Shown: piece after piece, positions 43,279 through 52,262 of the stretch | How positions within the stretch are numbered: position 1 is the stretch's first letter | How the letters are laid out: every line of letters begins with the position of its first letter | Origin: Achromobacter anxifer | GTDB lineage: Bacteria > Pseudomonadota > Gammaproteobacteria > Burkholderiales > Burkholderiaceae_B | Assembly (NCBI RefSeq): GCF_903652925.1 | Contig: NZ_CAHLAR010000004.1 | Location: 372,001 to 436,000 of the forward strand | Reading direction: 5' to 3' | DNA length: 64,000 nt | Translations under genes and position numbers: made by a program | Notes under the pieces: model-generated | Seen by the model: only the letters and a program-made list of their open reading frames with translations | What the model was told of the DNA's origin: nothing | Database searches by the model: none

Positions 43279-44592
43279 GTGCAAGCCAGAAAACACAAAT
43301 CGGTGGAAAGCGAGCTGTATGTCTACGTCGACATACGCGGCGAAGCCGTGCTGGCCGGATTGCTGACGCTGGACGACACGGACGAGAGCCAGTTCTACGC
43401 TGAATTCACCTACGTGCAGTCGTATGTGATCGACCCGCGCGCCTTCGCACTGGACCCGTTGAACCTGCCGCTGGTGGACGCCCACACTACCTTCCGCACC
43501 GAAAGCCGCTACGAGACGCTGGGCGCGATCTTCGACGCCGCGCCCGACGCCTGGGGCCGCAACGTCATGCGCGTTGACAACGCCGGCGCCCGCGTGACCG
43601 AGGATGAAGTGCTGCTCAAGGGCCGCGGCATGGGCGTGGGGGCGCTGTTCTTCAGCGCGCGTCCGCTCACGCCTAACATGCGCAAGACCTACCGATTGCC
43701 CGAAGTCCGTCAGCTGGAATCGCTGGGCGACCTGCTGAGCGACATCGACCAGGGCATCAAGCCCAAGGGCCTGTACCGCGACATCCTCGGCAGTTCATGG
43801 GACATCGGGGGCGCGCGCCCCAAGACCATCGTGCGCGACGAAGAGGGCGAAATGTGGATCGCCAAGTTTCCGCGCAAGGGCGACTCCTATGACCGCCAGC
43901 GCGTCGAGTACGCCAACTTGCAAATGGCCCGGACCATCGGCCTGACCGTGCCCGAAGTCCGCCTGGTCGAAACCCACCTGGGCGCGGTGCTGCTGACGCA
44001 CCGCTTCGACCGCGTGCAGCTGCCCGCCAGGCCAGGCGCGGAAACGGTAGTCGCCCGGCGCCATTTCCTCAGCGGGGCCTCGCTCATCAGCCCCTCGGCG
44101 CATATCGGCAAGCGCGAACTCGACGGGCCGCGCGGCAAGGCAACCTATTCCTACGCGCGGCTGGCGGACGTGACCCGCCGGATTTCGTCCAATCCCGTGC
44201 AGGACCTGAAGGAACTGTACGCCCGCATGATCCTGAACGTCGCCGTGCACAACACCGACGACCACCTCAAGAACGTCGGCTTCCTGAAGGACGAAGACGC
44301 CGAAACCTACCGCCTGTCGCCGCTGTTCGACGTGGTGACGCAGGAGGGCTCGGCCCGGCACTACCTGCATATCGGCGCGGCCGGCAGGGAAAGCTCGTTC
44401 CAGAACTGCCTGAGCGAGTACCGGCGTTTCGGCCTGCGTTCCGAAGCCGTCGCGCGCTCCATCCTGGACCGGGTACTGGAAGTAGCGGCAGAGCGCCGGC
44501 GCTATTACGACGCGGCGGGGATGACCGCGGAGGAAATCGGGCACGTGGAAGCGTCGTTGACGGCCTGGCGCCACGGTATATTGCCGGTATGA
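43279..44592 (+). CDS. hipA: HipA-family serine/threonine kinase toxin
   Basis: 437 residues, close to E. coli HipA at 440. Start taken at GTG 43279. Features: an N-terminal subdomain, the phosphate loop GSSWDIGGARPKT (171-183) with candidate autophosphorylated serines (S172/S173), catalytic HNTDDHLKN (324-332) and the metal-binding D351 in FDVV. All key kinase residues are intact, so it should phosphorylate a tRNA synthetase such as GltX and slow growth (known for E. coli HipA). Its stop overlaps the ATG of a LysR gene by four bases, an unusual arrangement. Confidence 0.88.
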   Translation: MQARKHKSVESELYVYVDIRGEAVLAGLLTLDDTDESQFYAEFTYVQSYVIDPRAFALDPLNLPLVDAHTTFRTESRYETLGAIFDAAPDAWGRNVMRVDNAGARVTEDEVLLKGRGMGVGALFFSARPLTPNMRKTYRLPEVRQLESLGDLLSDIDQGIKPKGLYRDILGSSWDIGGARPKTIVRDEEGEMWIAKFPRKGDSYDRQRVEYANLQMARTIGLTVPEVRLVETHLGAVLLTHRFDRVQLPARPGAETVVARRHFLSGASLISPSAHIGKRELDGPRGKATYSYARLADVTRRISSNPVQDLKELYARMILNVAVHNTDDHLKNVGFLKDEDAETYRLSPLFDVVTQEGSARHYLHIGAAGRESSFQNCLSEYRRFGLRSEAVARSILDRVLEVAAERRRYYDAAGMTAEEIGHVEASLTAWRHGILPV

Positions 44593-45491
44593 AAAAGCTG
44601 GATATCCCCGCACTGGAGATCTTCGTCGCGGCCGTCGAAGAAAAGAGCCTGTCAAAAGCGGCCGAACGCGAGAACCTGGTGACCTCCGCCGCCAGCAAGC
44701 GCGTTGCGGAACTGGAGCGTCACCTGGAGCGCACCTTGCTCCATCGGCATGGACGGGGAGTCGAGCCCACGCCGGCCGGCACATTGCTGTACCAGCGCGC
44801 CAAGGCCATTCTGCGAAGCGTGCAATTGACGGAAAGCGCGATCAACGGCTATTCCGCCGACGGCCAGGCGAAGATCCGCCTGGCCTCCAATCCGTCCACC
44901 ATCCTGCAATTCCTGCCCGACGTGATGGGCCGCTTCCTGGCGGACCGGCGCGACGTAAGCGTGGACTTGCTCGATGCCCATAGCTACGACATTCCGCGCC
45001 TGGTGGCCGAAACGTCGGTCGACATCGGCATCTATCACGCCGACCATCCGGTGCCGGGCGTGGCTTCGTTTCCCTTTCGCCGCGACCGCGTCGGGCTGGT
45101 GGTGCCGGTAGGGCACCCATTGGCCGGACGCGGCGAGCTGTTCCTCGAGGAGGCGCTGGATTACGACCTGCTGGGCTATTTTCCGCGCCATTCGCTGGAT
45201 CAGTTCCTGGCCTACGCGGGCCAGACGCTGACGCGTCCGCCCAACGTCAAATTGCAGGTGTCCAACTTCGAAACCCGCTGCCGCATGATCCGGGAAGGCC
45301 TCGGCATAGGCATCGTCCCCGAAGGCATCGCCCGCAACTATCTGGCCTCGATGGGGCTGGCGCTGCTGCGCCTGCGCGACGCATGGGCCGAACGCCAGTT
45401 CTACGTCTGCGTGCGCGACGCGGCGCAGCTGGCGCGGCCCGTGGAAGAACTCCTGCGCGCCCTGACAGCGTCCACGGCCGACGCGCCCTAG
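44589..45491 (+). CDS. LysR-family transcriptional regulator overlapping hipA
   Basis: 300 residues. The winged helix-turn-helix is at 5-65 (LEIFVAAVEEKSLSKAAERENLVTSAASKRVAELERHL), then an effector domain resembling the periplasmic binding fold (KIRLASNPSTILQFLPDVMGRF to ALLRLRDAW). Its ATG overlaps the hipA stop (ATGA), so it is probably translated from the hipBA message. It is convergent with the catabolic operon that begins at 52262. It may regulate that operon, which lacks another regulator, but its effector is unknown. Confidence 0.87.
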   Translation: MKKLDIPALEIFVAAVEEKSLSKAAERENLVTSAASKRVAELERHLERTLLHRHGRGVEPTPAGTLLYQRAKAILRSVQLTESAINGYSADGQAKIRLASNPSTILQFLPDVMGRFLADRRDVSVDLLDAHSYDIPRLVAETSVDIGIYHADHPVPGVASFPFRRDRVGLVVPVGHPLAGRGELFLEEALDYDLLGYFPRHSLDQFLAYAGQTLTRPPNVKLQVSNFETRCRMIREGLGIGIVPEGIARNYLASMGLALLRLRDAWAERQFYVCVRDAAQLARPVEELLRALTASTADAP

Positions 45492-45529
45492 CGTCGCTCG
45501 GGTGTTGCTGGCGAGCGTCCCACCAGCCG

Positions 45530-46399
45530 CTACTTCCCCGCGCGGGCCGCGGCGGCTTGCGCCAACACCGGCCGCAGGTACGACAGGAACCGCTCCGGAT
45601 CCTCGCTCATGGGGAAATGGCCCATACCCTCCATGATCTGCCACTTCGAGCCCGCGATGCGGCTCGCCAGGAACTCAGTGTCCTGCGGCGTGCATGAATA
45701 GTCGTATTCGCCAGTCAGCAGCCACAGCGGGCAGCGCTGCGTGTCGATCTGGACCACCCGTTCGCGGATGTCGCCGTCCGCGGTGTAGAAGTGCAGGTCG
45801 CCCTTGAAGACGCCGGGCCCGCTCTGCATGTAATGCCACAGCGTTTCCCAGCGGTGCTTGTCGGGACTGCCCGGGCCCACCAGGCCTGACACGATGCCGG
45901 CGCAGACTTCCCCTCCATGCACGTCAGGACGGTTCAACCATTCCAGGTCGTAGTAGGGATCCACGTGCGCCCCCGATTGCAGGCCGATGGCCCCGCCAAA
46001 GCATTGCGCATGCTCCAGCGCCAGATGCAGCACCATGCGTCCGCCGATGGAGCAGCCCATGACGATGGGACGCTCCAGCGCCAGCGCGTCGGCCACGCCC
46101 AGCACGGCCTCGGCATAGTCCTTCGAGGTCAGGCGATAGGTCTCTTCGTGCCAGCCTTCGGGCGGCGAGGATTTGCCATGCCAGGGCAGGTCGAAGGCGA
46201 TGACCCGAAAGTTCCTCAGTATGTCCGGATCATTCATCAGCGCGCGGTACTGGCGGGTATCCGCGCCGGCGGTGTGCAGGCACAGCAGGGGCGCGCCGCT
46301 GCCGGCTTCCTCGACGTATACGCGGTGCTCGCGTCCGCCCAACTGCAGGCGCAGGTAGCGGCCGACGACCGGTTCGAACTGGGCTTGTTGCGGGTTCAC
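45530..46399 (-). CDS. Alpha/beta hydrolase of the catabolic cluster
   Basis: 289 residues. The alpha/beta-hydrolase fold is shown by the oxyanion segment LLCLHTAGADTR, the nucleophile elbow MGCSIGGRM (Ser in GCSIGG), the acid in TGEYDYSCTPQDTE and the histidine in EGMGHFPM. It should hydrolyse an ester or C-C bond in a small organic acid or CoA-related compound. It is the last gene of a leftward operon and overlaps its upstream neighbour by four bases. The substrate is not recognisable. Confidence 0.85.
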   Translation of the reverse strand: MNPQQAQFEPVVGRYLRLQLGGREHRVYVEEAGSGAPLLCLHTAGADTRQYRALMNDPDILRNFRVIAFDLPWHGKSSPPEGWHEETYRLTSKDYAEAVLGVADALALERPIVMGCSIGGRMVLHLALEHAQCFGGAIGLQSGAHVDPYYDLEWLNRPDVHGGEVCAGIVSGLVGPGSPDKHRWETLWHYMQSGPGVFKGDLHFYTADGDIRERVVQIDTQRCPLWLLTGEYDYSCTPQDTEFLASRIAGSKWQIMEGMGHFPMSEDPERFLSYLRPVLAQAAAARAGK

Positions 46400-46782
46400 A
46401 AGGAGGCTCCCGGAGCGCGCGGGCAGGCCAGCACCTCCTTGAAATACAGCAGGTTGGACATGAAGGGGTAGAGGTCGCCCTCGGCGCGCAGGCGGCGGAA
46501 TTTGATCATGGCCATCAGGTCATGAAAGCCTGGCGCCGGCCGGGGCACCCAGTATCGGGCCCAGTCCTCGGCCTGTGCGCGCAGCGCGAAATCCCAGCGC
46601 GGCATGACGAAGGGGCCCTGCAGCACCTGTTCGATGCGCCCGCCCGACACCGTGATCAGGTAGGGGGTATCGCCTGCTTCCAGCAAGAACACCGTGTTCA
46701 GGTGCCGGCCCCGCCACACCAGCCGTTCGCGCGCGTTCACGGCGCCAGCCAGGCGGTGAAGAATGAAATCGTCGTCTTGCAT
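46396..46782 (-). CDS. Small protein of unknown function in the catabolic operon
   Basis: 128 residues, soluble, no signal peptide. Aromatic-rich, with VFLLEAGDTPYLITVSGGRIEQVLQGPF near the start, resembling the strand-helix pattern of SCP2-type lipid carriers, and a helical end (LMAMIKFRRLRAEGDLYPFMSNLLYFKEVL). I do not assign it to a family with confidence. It overlaps the alpha/beta-hydrolase gene by four bases and follows the metallo-hydrolase by nine, so it is part of the same operon and probably of the same pathway. Confidence 0.72.
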   Translation of the reverse strand: MQDDDFILHRLAGAVNARERLVWRGRHLNTVFLLEAGDTPYLITVSGGRIEQVLQGPFVMPRWDFALRAQAEDWARYWVPRPAPGFHDLMAMIKFRRLRAEGDLYPFMSNLLYFKEVLACPRAPGASL

Positions 46783-46791
46783 ATCGGGTTC

Positions 46792-47589
46792 CTAGTCAGA
46801 CGGTGGCGTATGCAGCCGGTAGATCCCGTCTTCCGCGTCCGCGCGCGGATAGCGCAGGGCTACCAGCGGATCATGGCCCGGGACGATGTGCGCATCGGAA
46901 TCCGCCAGCGACCGGATGCGCGCATAGCCCTCCAGCATGTCGCCCACATGGAAGATGGCAGGGAAGGGGTTGTGGTCAGTGTAGTTGCGGTAATAGTGCA
47001 GCGCGTCGGACGCCAGCACGATCCAGCCCCTTGCGGTATGCACGCGCACCACTTGCAGGCCCGGCGTATGCCCGCCGATGCGGTAGAGCTCCAGGCCCGG
47101 CGCCAACTGCGCATCGCCGTCGTGAAAGCTCACCCGTCCCGCGTAGAGCCGGCGCACCACCGCCTGTACGTCGTCGGCCGAGAAAAAATGCCGCATCGCC
47201 TCGAAACACATGTAGCGCCCCGTGGCGTAGCGCATCTCGGCATCCTGCAGATGGACCTGCGCCCGGGGGTAGGCCTCCACATTGCCCGCGTGGTCATAGT
47301 GCAGGTGGGTCAGGACGACGTCGCCGATGTCCTGCGGCGCCAGCCCCAGCCGCGCCAGCGCGGCTTCGGGCTCCAGGCTGAAGCCGCGGCCGCGGGCCCG
47401 CGCCGAGCAGGCGCTGAACCCTGTATCGACCAGCACCGCGCGGCCTGCGCCGCGCACCAGCCAGCAATAGAAGTCCAGCGGCATCGGTCCGTCGTGCACG
47501 TCGCCGCGCGACAGGAAATTGTCCACGGCCCGGCGCTCCACGCTGGCATAGCGGATCGCGTACACCTCATGGACGGGAGGGGCGGTCAT
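46792..47589 (-). CDS. MBL-fold metallo-hydrolase
   Basis: 265 residues from ATG 47589. The metal site is complete: HLHYDHAG (HxHxDH), then the histidine in GGHTPG, Asp in ASDALHY and the final His in VPGHDP. The layout resembles lactonases of the AiiA type, with a long N-terminal strand region (DFYCWLVRGAGRAVLVDTGF). It could open a lactone or thioester in the pathway or degrade N-acyl homoserine lactones; the cluster context favours a catabolic lactone. Its start overlaps the stop of the ABC receptor gene by four bases. Confidence 0.85.
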   Translation of the reverse strand: MTAPPVHEVYAIRYASVERRAVDNFLSRGDVHDGPMPLDFYCWLVRGAGRAVLVDTGFSACSARARGRGFSLEPEAALARLGLAPQDIGDVVLTHLHYDHAGNVEAYPRAQVHLQDAEMRYATGRYMCFEAMRHFFSADDVQAVVRRLYAGRVSFHDGDAQLAPGLELYRIGGHTPGLQVVRVHTARGWIVLASDALHYYRNYTDHNPFPAIFHVGDMLEGYARIRSLADSDAHIVPGHDPLVALRYPRADAEDGIYRLHTPPSD

Positions 47590-48803
47590 TGCTTGACCAA
47601 CTTGCACTGGCTTTCGGCCAGGGGCATGAAGGCCTGGTCGCCCGGCACCGTCTTGACGATCTTGTAATAGTCCCAGGCCGCGGCCGATTCCTTGGGCGAC
47701 TTCACTTCGACGACGTAGGTGTCGTGGATCAGCTTGCCATCTTCGCGCAGGCGCGCATTGCGCGCGAAGGCGTCGCGAATGGGCATGCTGCGCAGGGTCC
47801 GCATGACCACGTCCACATTGTCCGAGCCGGACTTCTCGACCGCCCGCAGGTAGTTCAGCACCGCCGAGTATTGCCCCGCCTGCAAGGCCGTGGGCATTTT
47901 GCCGGCGGCCTTGAAGAAGCGCTGCGAGAACGCCCGGGTATCATCGTCCATGTCCCAGTAGAAGGTCTCCGCGAAGGTCATGCCCTGGGCCGCCTCCAGA
48001 CCCACGCCATGCACGTCGGTGATGCTCATCAGCATGGCGACCAGCTTCTGGCGCTGGGACAGGCCGAACTCGCGCGCCTGTTTGATCTCGTTCTGCAGGT
48101 CCGCGCCGGCGCTGGCGAAGGCCACCGCGTCCGCCTTGCTGGATTGGGCGGCCAGCAGGAAAGACGCGAAGTCCGTGCCGGGGAAGGGATAGCGGACCGT
48201 TCCCGCGACCGTGCCGCCGCCGTCCTTCACAAAGCGCATGCCGTCGCTTTCCAGCGAATGCCCGAAGGCATAGTCCGCCGTGACGAAATACCATTTCTTC
48301 GCGCCGGCCTGGACCAGGGGCAGGGTGCCCACCTTGGCCAGGGCGTAGGTGTCATAGACCCATTGCACGTTGTTGGGCGAGCAGTCTTCGCCGGTGATGC
48401 GGGTGGCGCCCGCGCCCGTCACCATGGTCATGCGCCCCTTTTCGCGCGCGATGTTCATCACGGCCAGGGCCACGGCGCTGTTGCCCAGTTCGGTCACCAC
48501 GTCGACCTTCTCGCGGTCCATCCACTCGCGGGCACGGCCCGCGGCCACGTCTGTCTTGTTCAGGTGGTCGGCGGAAAGCATCTCCACCGGCTTGCCCAGG
48601 ACCTTGCCGCCGAAGTCCTCGATCGCGAGCTTGGTGGCGAGCACCGACCCCGGCCCGACGTTGCCGGAGTAGGCGCCGGACATGTCCGTCAACACCCCGA
48701 TGCGCACGACGCCGTCCGAAATGCCGTCCGCTGCCGGCGTCTGCGCCTGCGCCAGTCCGGCGCCGGCGGCAAGCGCCAGCAGGACGGTGATCTGCTTGTT
48801 CAT
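47586..48803 (-). CDS. Branched-chain amino-acid-type ABC transporter solute receptor
   Basis: 405 residues. A signal peptide (MNKQITVLLALAAGAGLAQAQ) leads into a type I periplasmic binding fold of the LivJ/LivK class (VRIGVLTDMSGAYSGNVGPGS, TLPLVQAGAKKWYFVTADYAFGHSLE, SKADAVAFASAGAD, EVKSPKESAAAWDYYKIVKTVPGDQAF). Such receptors are often repurposed for aromatic acids or amides. No permease or ATPase gene is present in the operon, so partners must lie elsewhere. Its start is preceded by GGGAGACAAACC. The upstream spacer holds three 15-bp repeats. Confidence 0.87.
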   Translation of the reverse strand: MNKQITVLLALAAGAGLAQAQTPAADGISDGVVRIGVLTDMSGAYSGNVGPGSVLATKLAIEDFGGKVLGKPVEMLSADHLNKTDVAAGRAREWMDREKVDVVTELGNSAVALAVMNIAREKGRMTMVTGAGATRITGEDCSPNNVQWVYDTYALAKVGTLPLVQAGAKKWYFVTADYAFGHSLESDGMRFVKDGGGTVAGTVRYPFPGTDFASFLLAAQSSKADAVAFASAGADLQNEIKQAREFGLSQRQKLVAMLMSITDVHGVGLEAAQGMTFAETFYWDMDDDTRAFSQRFFKAAGKMPTALQAGQYSAVLNYLRAVEKSGSDNVDVVMRTLRSMPIRDAFARNARLREDGKLIHDTYVVEVKSPKESAAAWDYYKIVKTVPGDQAFMPLAESQCKLVKQ

Positions 48804-48831
48804 GGTTTGTCTCCCTTGCTTGGCCTATGGG

Positions 48832-48876
48832 TTGGCCTATTGATGGTTGGCTCATTGATGGTCGACCTATTGATGG
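48832..48876 (-). repeat. Three 15-bp tandem repeats between aldehyde dehydrogenase and receptor genes
   Basis: TTGGCCTATTGATGG, TTGGCTCATTGATGG and TCGACCTATTGATGG follow one another exactly, with a partial fourth copy (48820-48830) and a degenerate fifth (48877-48891). They fill most of the 89-base gap between two genes of one operon. Confidence 0.75.
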
Positions 48877-48892
48877 CCGACCTGTCGGCCGC

Positions 48893-50335
48893 CTACATCT
48901 GGCTTACGTACTTGACCTGCATGAATTCCTGCAAGCCCTCGACGCCGCCTTCCTTGCCCAGCCCGCTGTCCTTGAAGCCGCCGAAGGGCGTCTCCGGCAA
49001 GGACGCCTGGCAATGGTTCACGCACACGACGCCGCTTTCGATGCGCTCGGTCGCGGCGCGCGCGCGGGCGGCGTCGCGCGTGTAGACGTAGGCGGCCAGG
49101 CCGAAGGGCAATCGGTTGGCCAGCGCCACGCCTTCGTCCAGATCCCTGAACGCACTGACCAGCGCCAAGGGCCCGAAAGGCTCGGTATTGGCAGCCAGAC
49201 TGTCGGTCCCGGCGTCGCGCAGCACGGTGGGCGTCCAGAACCAGCCCGGCAGATCGGGCCGCACGCCACCGGCCGCCAGTTGCGCGCCGCACGCCAGTGC
49301 ATTGGCCACCATGGATTCCATTGCCGCCAGCCGCCTGGGATTGGCCAGGGGCCCCATCTGCACGCCGGCGTCCAGGCCGTTGCCGACGCGCCATCCGCGG
49401 GCGCGTTCCGCCAGGCGCGCGACGAAGCGTTCGTAGACGCTTTGTTGCACATACATGCGCGTGGGCGAGGTGCAAATCTGGCCGGAATTGCGCAGCTTGG
49501 CCGCCAACACGGTATCGGCCGCTGCCTCGATATCGGCATCATCGAACACCAACACCGGCGCGTGGCCGCCCAGCTCCAGCGTGGCGCGCTTCAGGCCGGC
49601 GGCCGCCATCACGGCCAGCTCGCGCCCGATGGAGGTGGATCCTGTGAAGGTCACCATGCGGATCAGGGGCGACTCGATCAAGCGGCGCGAGATCTCGCCC
49701 GGATCGCCGAACAGCATGTTGAGCGTGCCCGCGGGCAGGCCGGCATCGGCCAGCGCGCGGCCGATTTCCAACGCGATTGCAGGCGTTTCCTCGGAGGGCT
49801 TGATGACGATGGAGCAGCCCGCGCCCAAGGCGCCCGCGATCTTGCGGGAAGGCGTGATGGCCGGGGCATTCCAGCCGGAGAAGGCCGCCACCGGCCCCAC
49901 GGGTTCGGGGATCGCCATCTGGCGGATGCCGGCGACGCGTCCCGGGATCAGTCGGCCATAGGTGCGGCGGGCTTCCTCGGCCGCCCATTCGAACATTTCG
50001 GCCGCCGTGGCCACTTCCTTTTCGGATTCAGCCAGCGGCTTGCCCAGTTCGCGGGTAATCAGCCAGGCCAGGCGCGGCGTGCGTTCCCGCATCAGGGTCG
50101 CCGCGCGCCGCAGGACCGCGGCGCGCTCCAGCGCAGGCGTTTCTCGCCAGCGCGGAAAGCTGCGGTGCGCCGCGTCCAGCGCCGCGTCGATATCCTCGGC
50201 CGTGGCGACTGGCAGACGCCCCAGCACCGCCTGGGTGGCGGGATCGATCACGTCCAGTGTGCGGCGGTTGCCCGCTGCCTGGGCCTGGCCGCCGATCAAC
50301 AGGTTCAGTTCGGGATACTGCAGGGAGTTGTCCAT
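48893..50335 (-). CDS. NAD(P)-dependent aldehyde dehydrogenase
   Basis: 480 residues of class 3-type ALDH architecture. Catalytic residues: Glu in LELGGHAPVLVFDDAD and nucleophile Cys in NSGQICTSPTRMYVQ; nucleotide site in TFTGSTSIGRELAVMAAAG. It oxidises an aldehyde to an acid; succinate-semialdehyde and related aldehydes are the common substrates of this subgroup, but the exact one is unknown. Its start at 50335 is directly next to the stop of the upstream Bug receptor gene (zero gap), so they are cotranslated. Second part of the leftward catabolic operon. Confidence 0.92.
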   Translation of the reverse strand: MDNSLQYPELNLLIGGQAQAAGNRRTLDVIDPATQAVLGRLPVATAEDIDAALDAAHRSFPRWRETPALERAAVLRRAATLMRERTPRLAWLITRELGKPLAESEKEVATAAEMFEWAAEEARRTYGRLIPGRVAGIRQMAIPEPVGPVAAFSGWNAPAITPSRKIAGALGAGCSIVIKPSEETPAIALEIGRALADAGLPAGTLNMLFGDPGEISRRLIESPLIRMVTFTGSTSIGRELAVMAAAGLKRATLELGGHAPVLVFDDADIEAAADTVLAAKLRNSGQICTSPTRMYVQQSVYERFVARLAERARGWRVGNGLDAGVQMGPLANPRRLAAMESMVANALACGAQLAAGGVRPDLPGWFWTPTVLRDAGTDSLAANTEPFGPLALVSAFRDLDEGVALANRLPFGLAAYVYTRDAARARAATERIESGVVCVNHCQASLPETPFGGFKDSGLGKEGGVEGLQEFMQVKYVSQM

Positions 50336-51313
50336 TCATTCCGCCTTGGCGATGTTGCCGTCCTGGATCACTTGCGCCCAGCGCTCGGTCTGGGTACGGA
50401 TGTGCTGCGCGAAATCGTCGGCGCTGCCCGTCATCGGGAACTGGCCCAGTTTCAGCAGGGCATCGCGCGACTCGGCCGTGCCCATCACCTTGTTGACCGC
50501 CGCGTTCAGGCGCTGCGTGAGGTCGGGCGGCAGTCCCGCCGGCGCAAGCACGCCATTCCAAGGTTCGGCCGTGAAACCCGGGATTCCCGCGGCTTGAGCG
50601 ACGGTGGGCACGCCTGGGGCGACGGGCGAGGGCTGTGCGCTGGCGATTGCCAGCGCCCGCAACTTGCCGGCCTGCACCTGCGGCATGGCCGCGATCGCGC
50701 TCAGGAACGCCATGTCGACCCGGCCCGCGACCAGATCGGCGATGGCGGCCGAATCGCCCTTGTATGGCACGTGCGTGATGTCCACCTTGGAGGCGCTCTT
50801 GAACCATTCGCCCGCCAGGTGGTTGACCGCGCCGCTGCCCGCCGACGCGAAGGTCAGGGTCCCGGGCTTCTGGCGCGCCCCGGCGATCAGCTCCTGCACG
50901 GTATCGAACGAAGAGCCGGACGGCACCACCAGCAGGTAAGGATAGCTGGCCACCAGCGCCACGGGTTGGAAGTCCTTCAGCACCTGATAGTCGACCTTCT
51001 GCTTGTAGACGGGTTCGATGGACAGCGTGCCGCTGCTGCCCAGCATCAGCGTGTAGCCGTCGGCCGCGGCGCGCTTGACCGATTGCACCGCGACCACACC
51101 ATTGGCGCCCGCGCGGTTCTCGACCACCACGGTCTGGCCCAGTTCCGCCTCGAGCTTGCGCGCCAGGTATCGGCCCACCGCGTCGGTCGGGCCGCCCGCG
51201 GTAAAGCCGATGACCAGCGTGACGGGCTTGGCGGGATAGTCGGCCGCGGCCGAGTTGAAGCTGATGGCGGCGGCGAGCGCAGGCAGCGCCCACCTGGAAA
51301 ATAGTGATTTCAT
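50336..51313 (-). CDS. Bug-family (TctC-like) periplasmic solute receptor
   Basis: 325 residues. A signal peptide ends at SAAA-D (about residue 24); the mature protein has the Bug motifs YPAKPVTLVIGFTAGGPTDAVGRYLARKLE, VVVENRAGANGVVAVQSV, YPYLLVVPSG and GVPTVAQAAGIPGFTAEPWNGVLAPAG. Bug receptors bind carboxylates and either feed TctAB or serve as sensors; hundreds occur in Bordetella and relatives. No tctAB genes are adjacent, and the ALDH follows at once. The operon context suggests a carboxylic acid ligand. Confidence 0.92.
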   Translation of the reverse strand: MKSLFSRWALPALAAAISFNSAAADYPAKPVTLVIGFTAGGPTDAVGRYLARKLEAELGQTVVVENRAGANGVVAVQSVKRAAADGYTLMLGSSGTLSIEPVYKQKVDYQVLKDFQPVALVASYPYLLVVPSGSSFDTVQELIAGARQKPGTLTFASAGSGAVNHLAGEWFKSASKVDITHVPYKGDSAAIADLVAGRVDMAFLSAIAAMPQVQAGKLRALAIASAQPSPVAPGVPTVAQAAGIPGFTAEPWNGVLAPAGLPPDLTQRLNAAVNKVMGTAESRDALLKLGQFPMTGSADDFAQHIRTQTERWAQVIQDGNIAKAE

Positions 51314-51368
51314 CGTTTTCTCAGAGTAGGAAGGAGCGGCGCGAGTTACGCCGCCCCGTGCGGCCGGC

Positions 51369-52262
51369 TTACTGGTAACCGCGCTCAATCAGCTTGACCA
51401 TCACCGGGTAGTACTCCTTGACGTAGCCGGCCGCGCGGGTGCGCTCCAGCAGGTCATGCGTCAGCTTGGCCGAACGCGCGTCCACCTCTCCTTGCCTGGC
51501 CAGCTCCAGCGCCAGCAGGATGTCCTTGATGGCGTACTCCGTGGGGAAGGTCTTTTCGGGATAGTTTTCGGCCGCCAGCGCCTTCTGGCCGGGATTGCGC
51601 AGCACGAAGCTGTCCGCCGACCCCTTGCTCAGCGCGTCCAGCAGCAGGGCGCCGTCCACGCCTGCGCTGCGGCCTATCGTGATGGCCTCGGCCAGCGCAT
51701 GCACTGTCATGAAAACCACCATGTTGTTCATGATCTTGACCACCTGGCCATTGCCCACGCCGCCGCAGAGCAGCACGTCCGTGCCCATGCAGGAAAGATA
51801 GGGCAGCACGGTCTCGTAGTCTTCCTGTGTGGCGCCCACGGTGATCATCAGCGTGCCCAGCCTGGCGGCCTCGCGCATGCGGGCCACGGGTGCATCGATG
51901 AGCAGAATGCCGTGAGCCCGCAGCTTCTCGGCCAGCTGGCGCGTGCGGGTGACGTCGCTGGTGCTCATGTCAACCACGATGCGCACGCGTCCCGCCGCTT
52001 CCACCAAGCCTCCCGGCCCGGTGCACACCTGTTCCACCTGCACGATGCTGGGCAGGGACAGGAACACGATCTCCGCGCTTTGGGCCACCTCGATGATGGA
52101 GGTGCAGGCGCGCCCGCCGAGCGCCCCGATCCGGGTTACCGGTTCGGCATTGATGTCGGTCACGTAGACGGGATGGCCGGACTTGCGGACCAGGTTGGCG
52201 CACATGGGTTCGCCCATCACGCCCAGGCCGATGAAGCCCAGCGGGGTCTTGCTGTCACTCAT
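51369..52262 (-). CDS. 3-hydroxyisobutyrate-dehydrogenase-family oxidoreductase
   Basis: 297 residues. N-terminal Rossmann site GFIGLGVMGEPMCANLVRK, the substrate-binding segment DMSTSDVTRTRQLAEKL with IDAPVARMREAARLGTLMI, and the catalytic lysine in GGVGNGQVVKIMNNMV. Family members reduce or oxidise beta-hydroxy acids such as 3-hydroxyisobutyrate, tartronate semialdehyde or glyoxylate. It is the first gene of a seven-gene leftward operon and is divergent from an MmgE/PrpD gene. A beta-hydroxyacid step in the degradation of a branched acid is plausible. Confidence 0.87.
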   Translation of the reverse strand: MSDSKTPLGFIGLGVMGEPMCANLVRKSGHPVYVTDINAEPVTRIGALGGRACTSIIEVAQSAEIVFLSLPSIVQVEQVCTGPGGLVEAAGRVRIVVDMSTSDVTRTRQLAEKLRAHGILLIDAPVARMREAARLGTLMITVGATQEDYETVLPYLSCMGTDVLLCGGVGNGQVVKIMNNMVVFMTVHALAEAITIGRSAGVDGALLLDALSKGSADSFVLRNPGQKALAAENYPEKTFPTEYAIKDILLALELARQGEVDARSAKLTHDLLERTRAAGYVKEYYPVMVKLIERGYQ

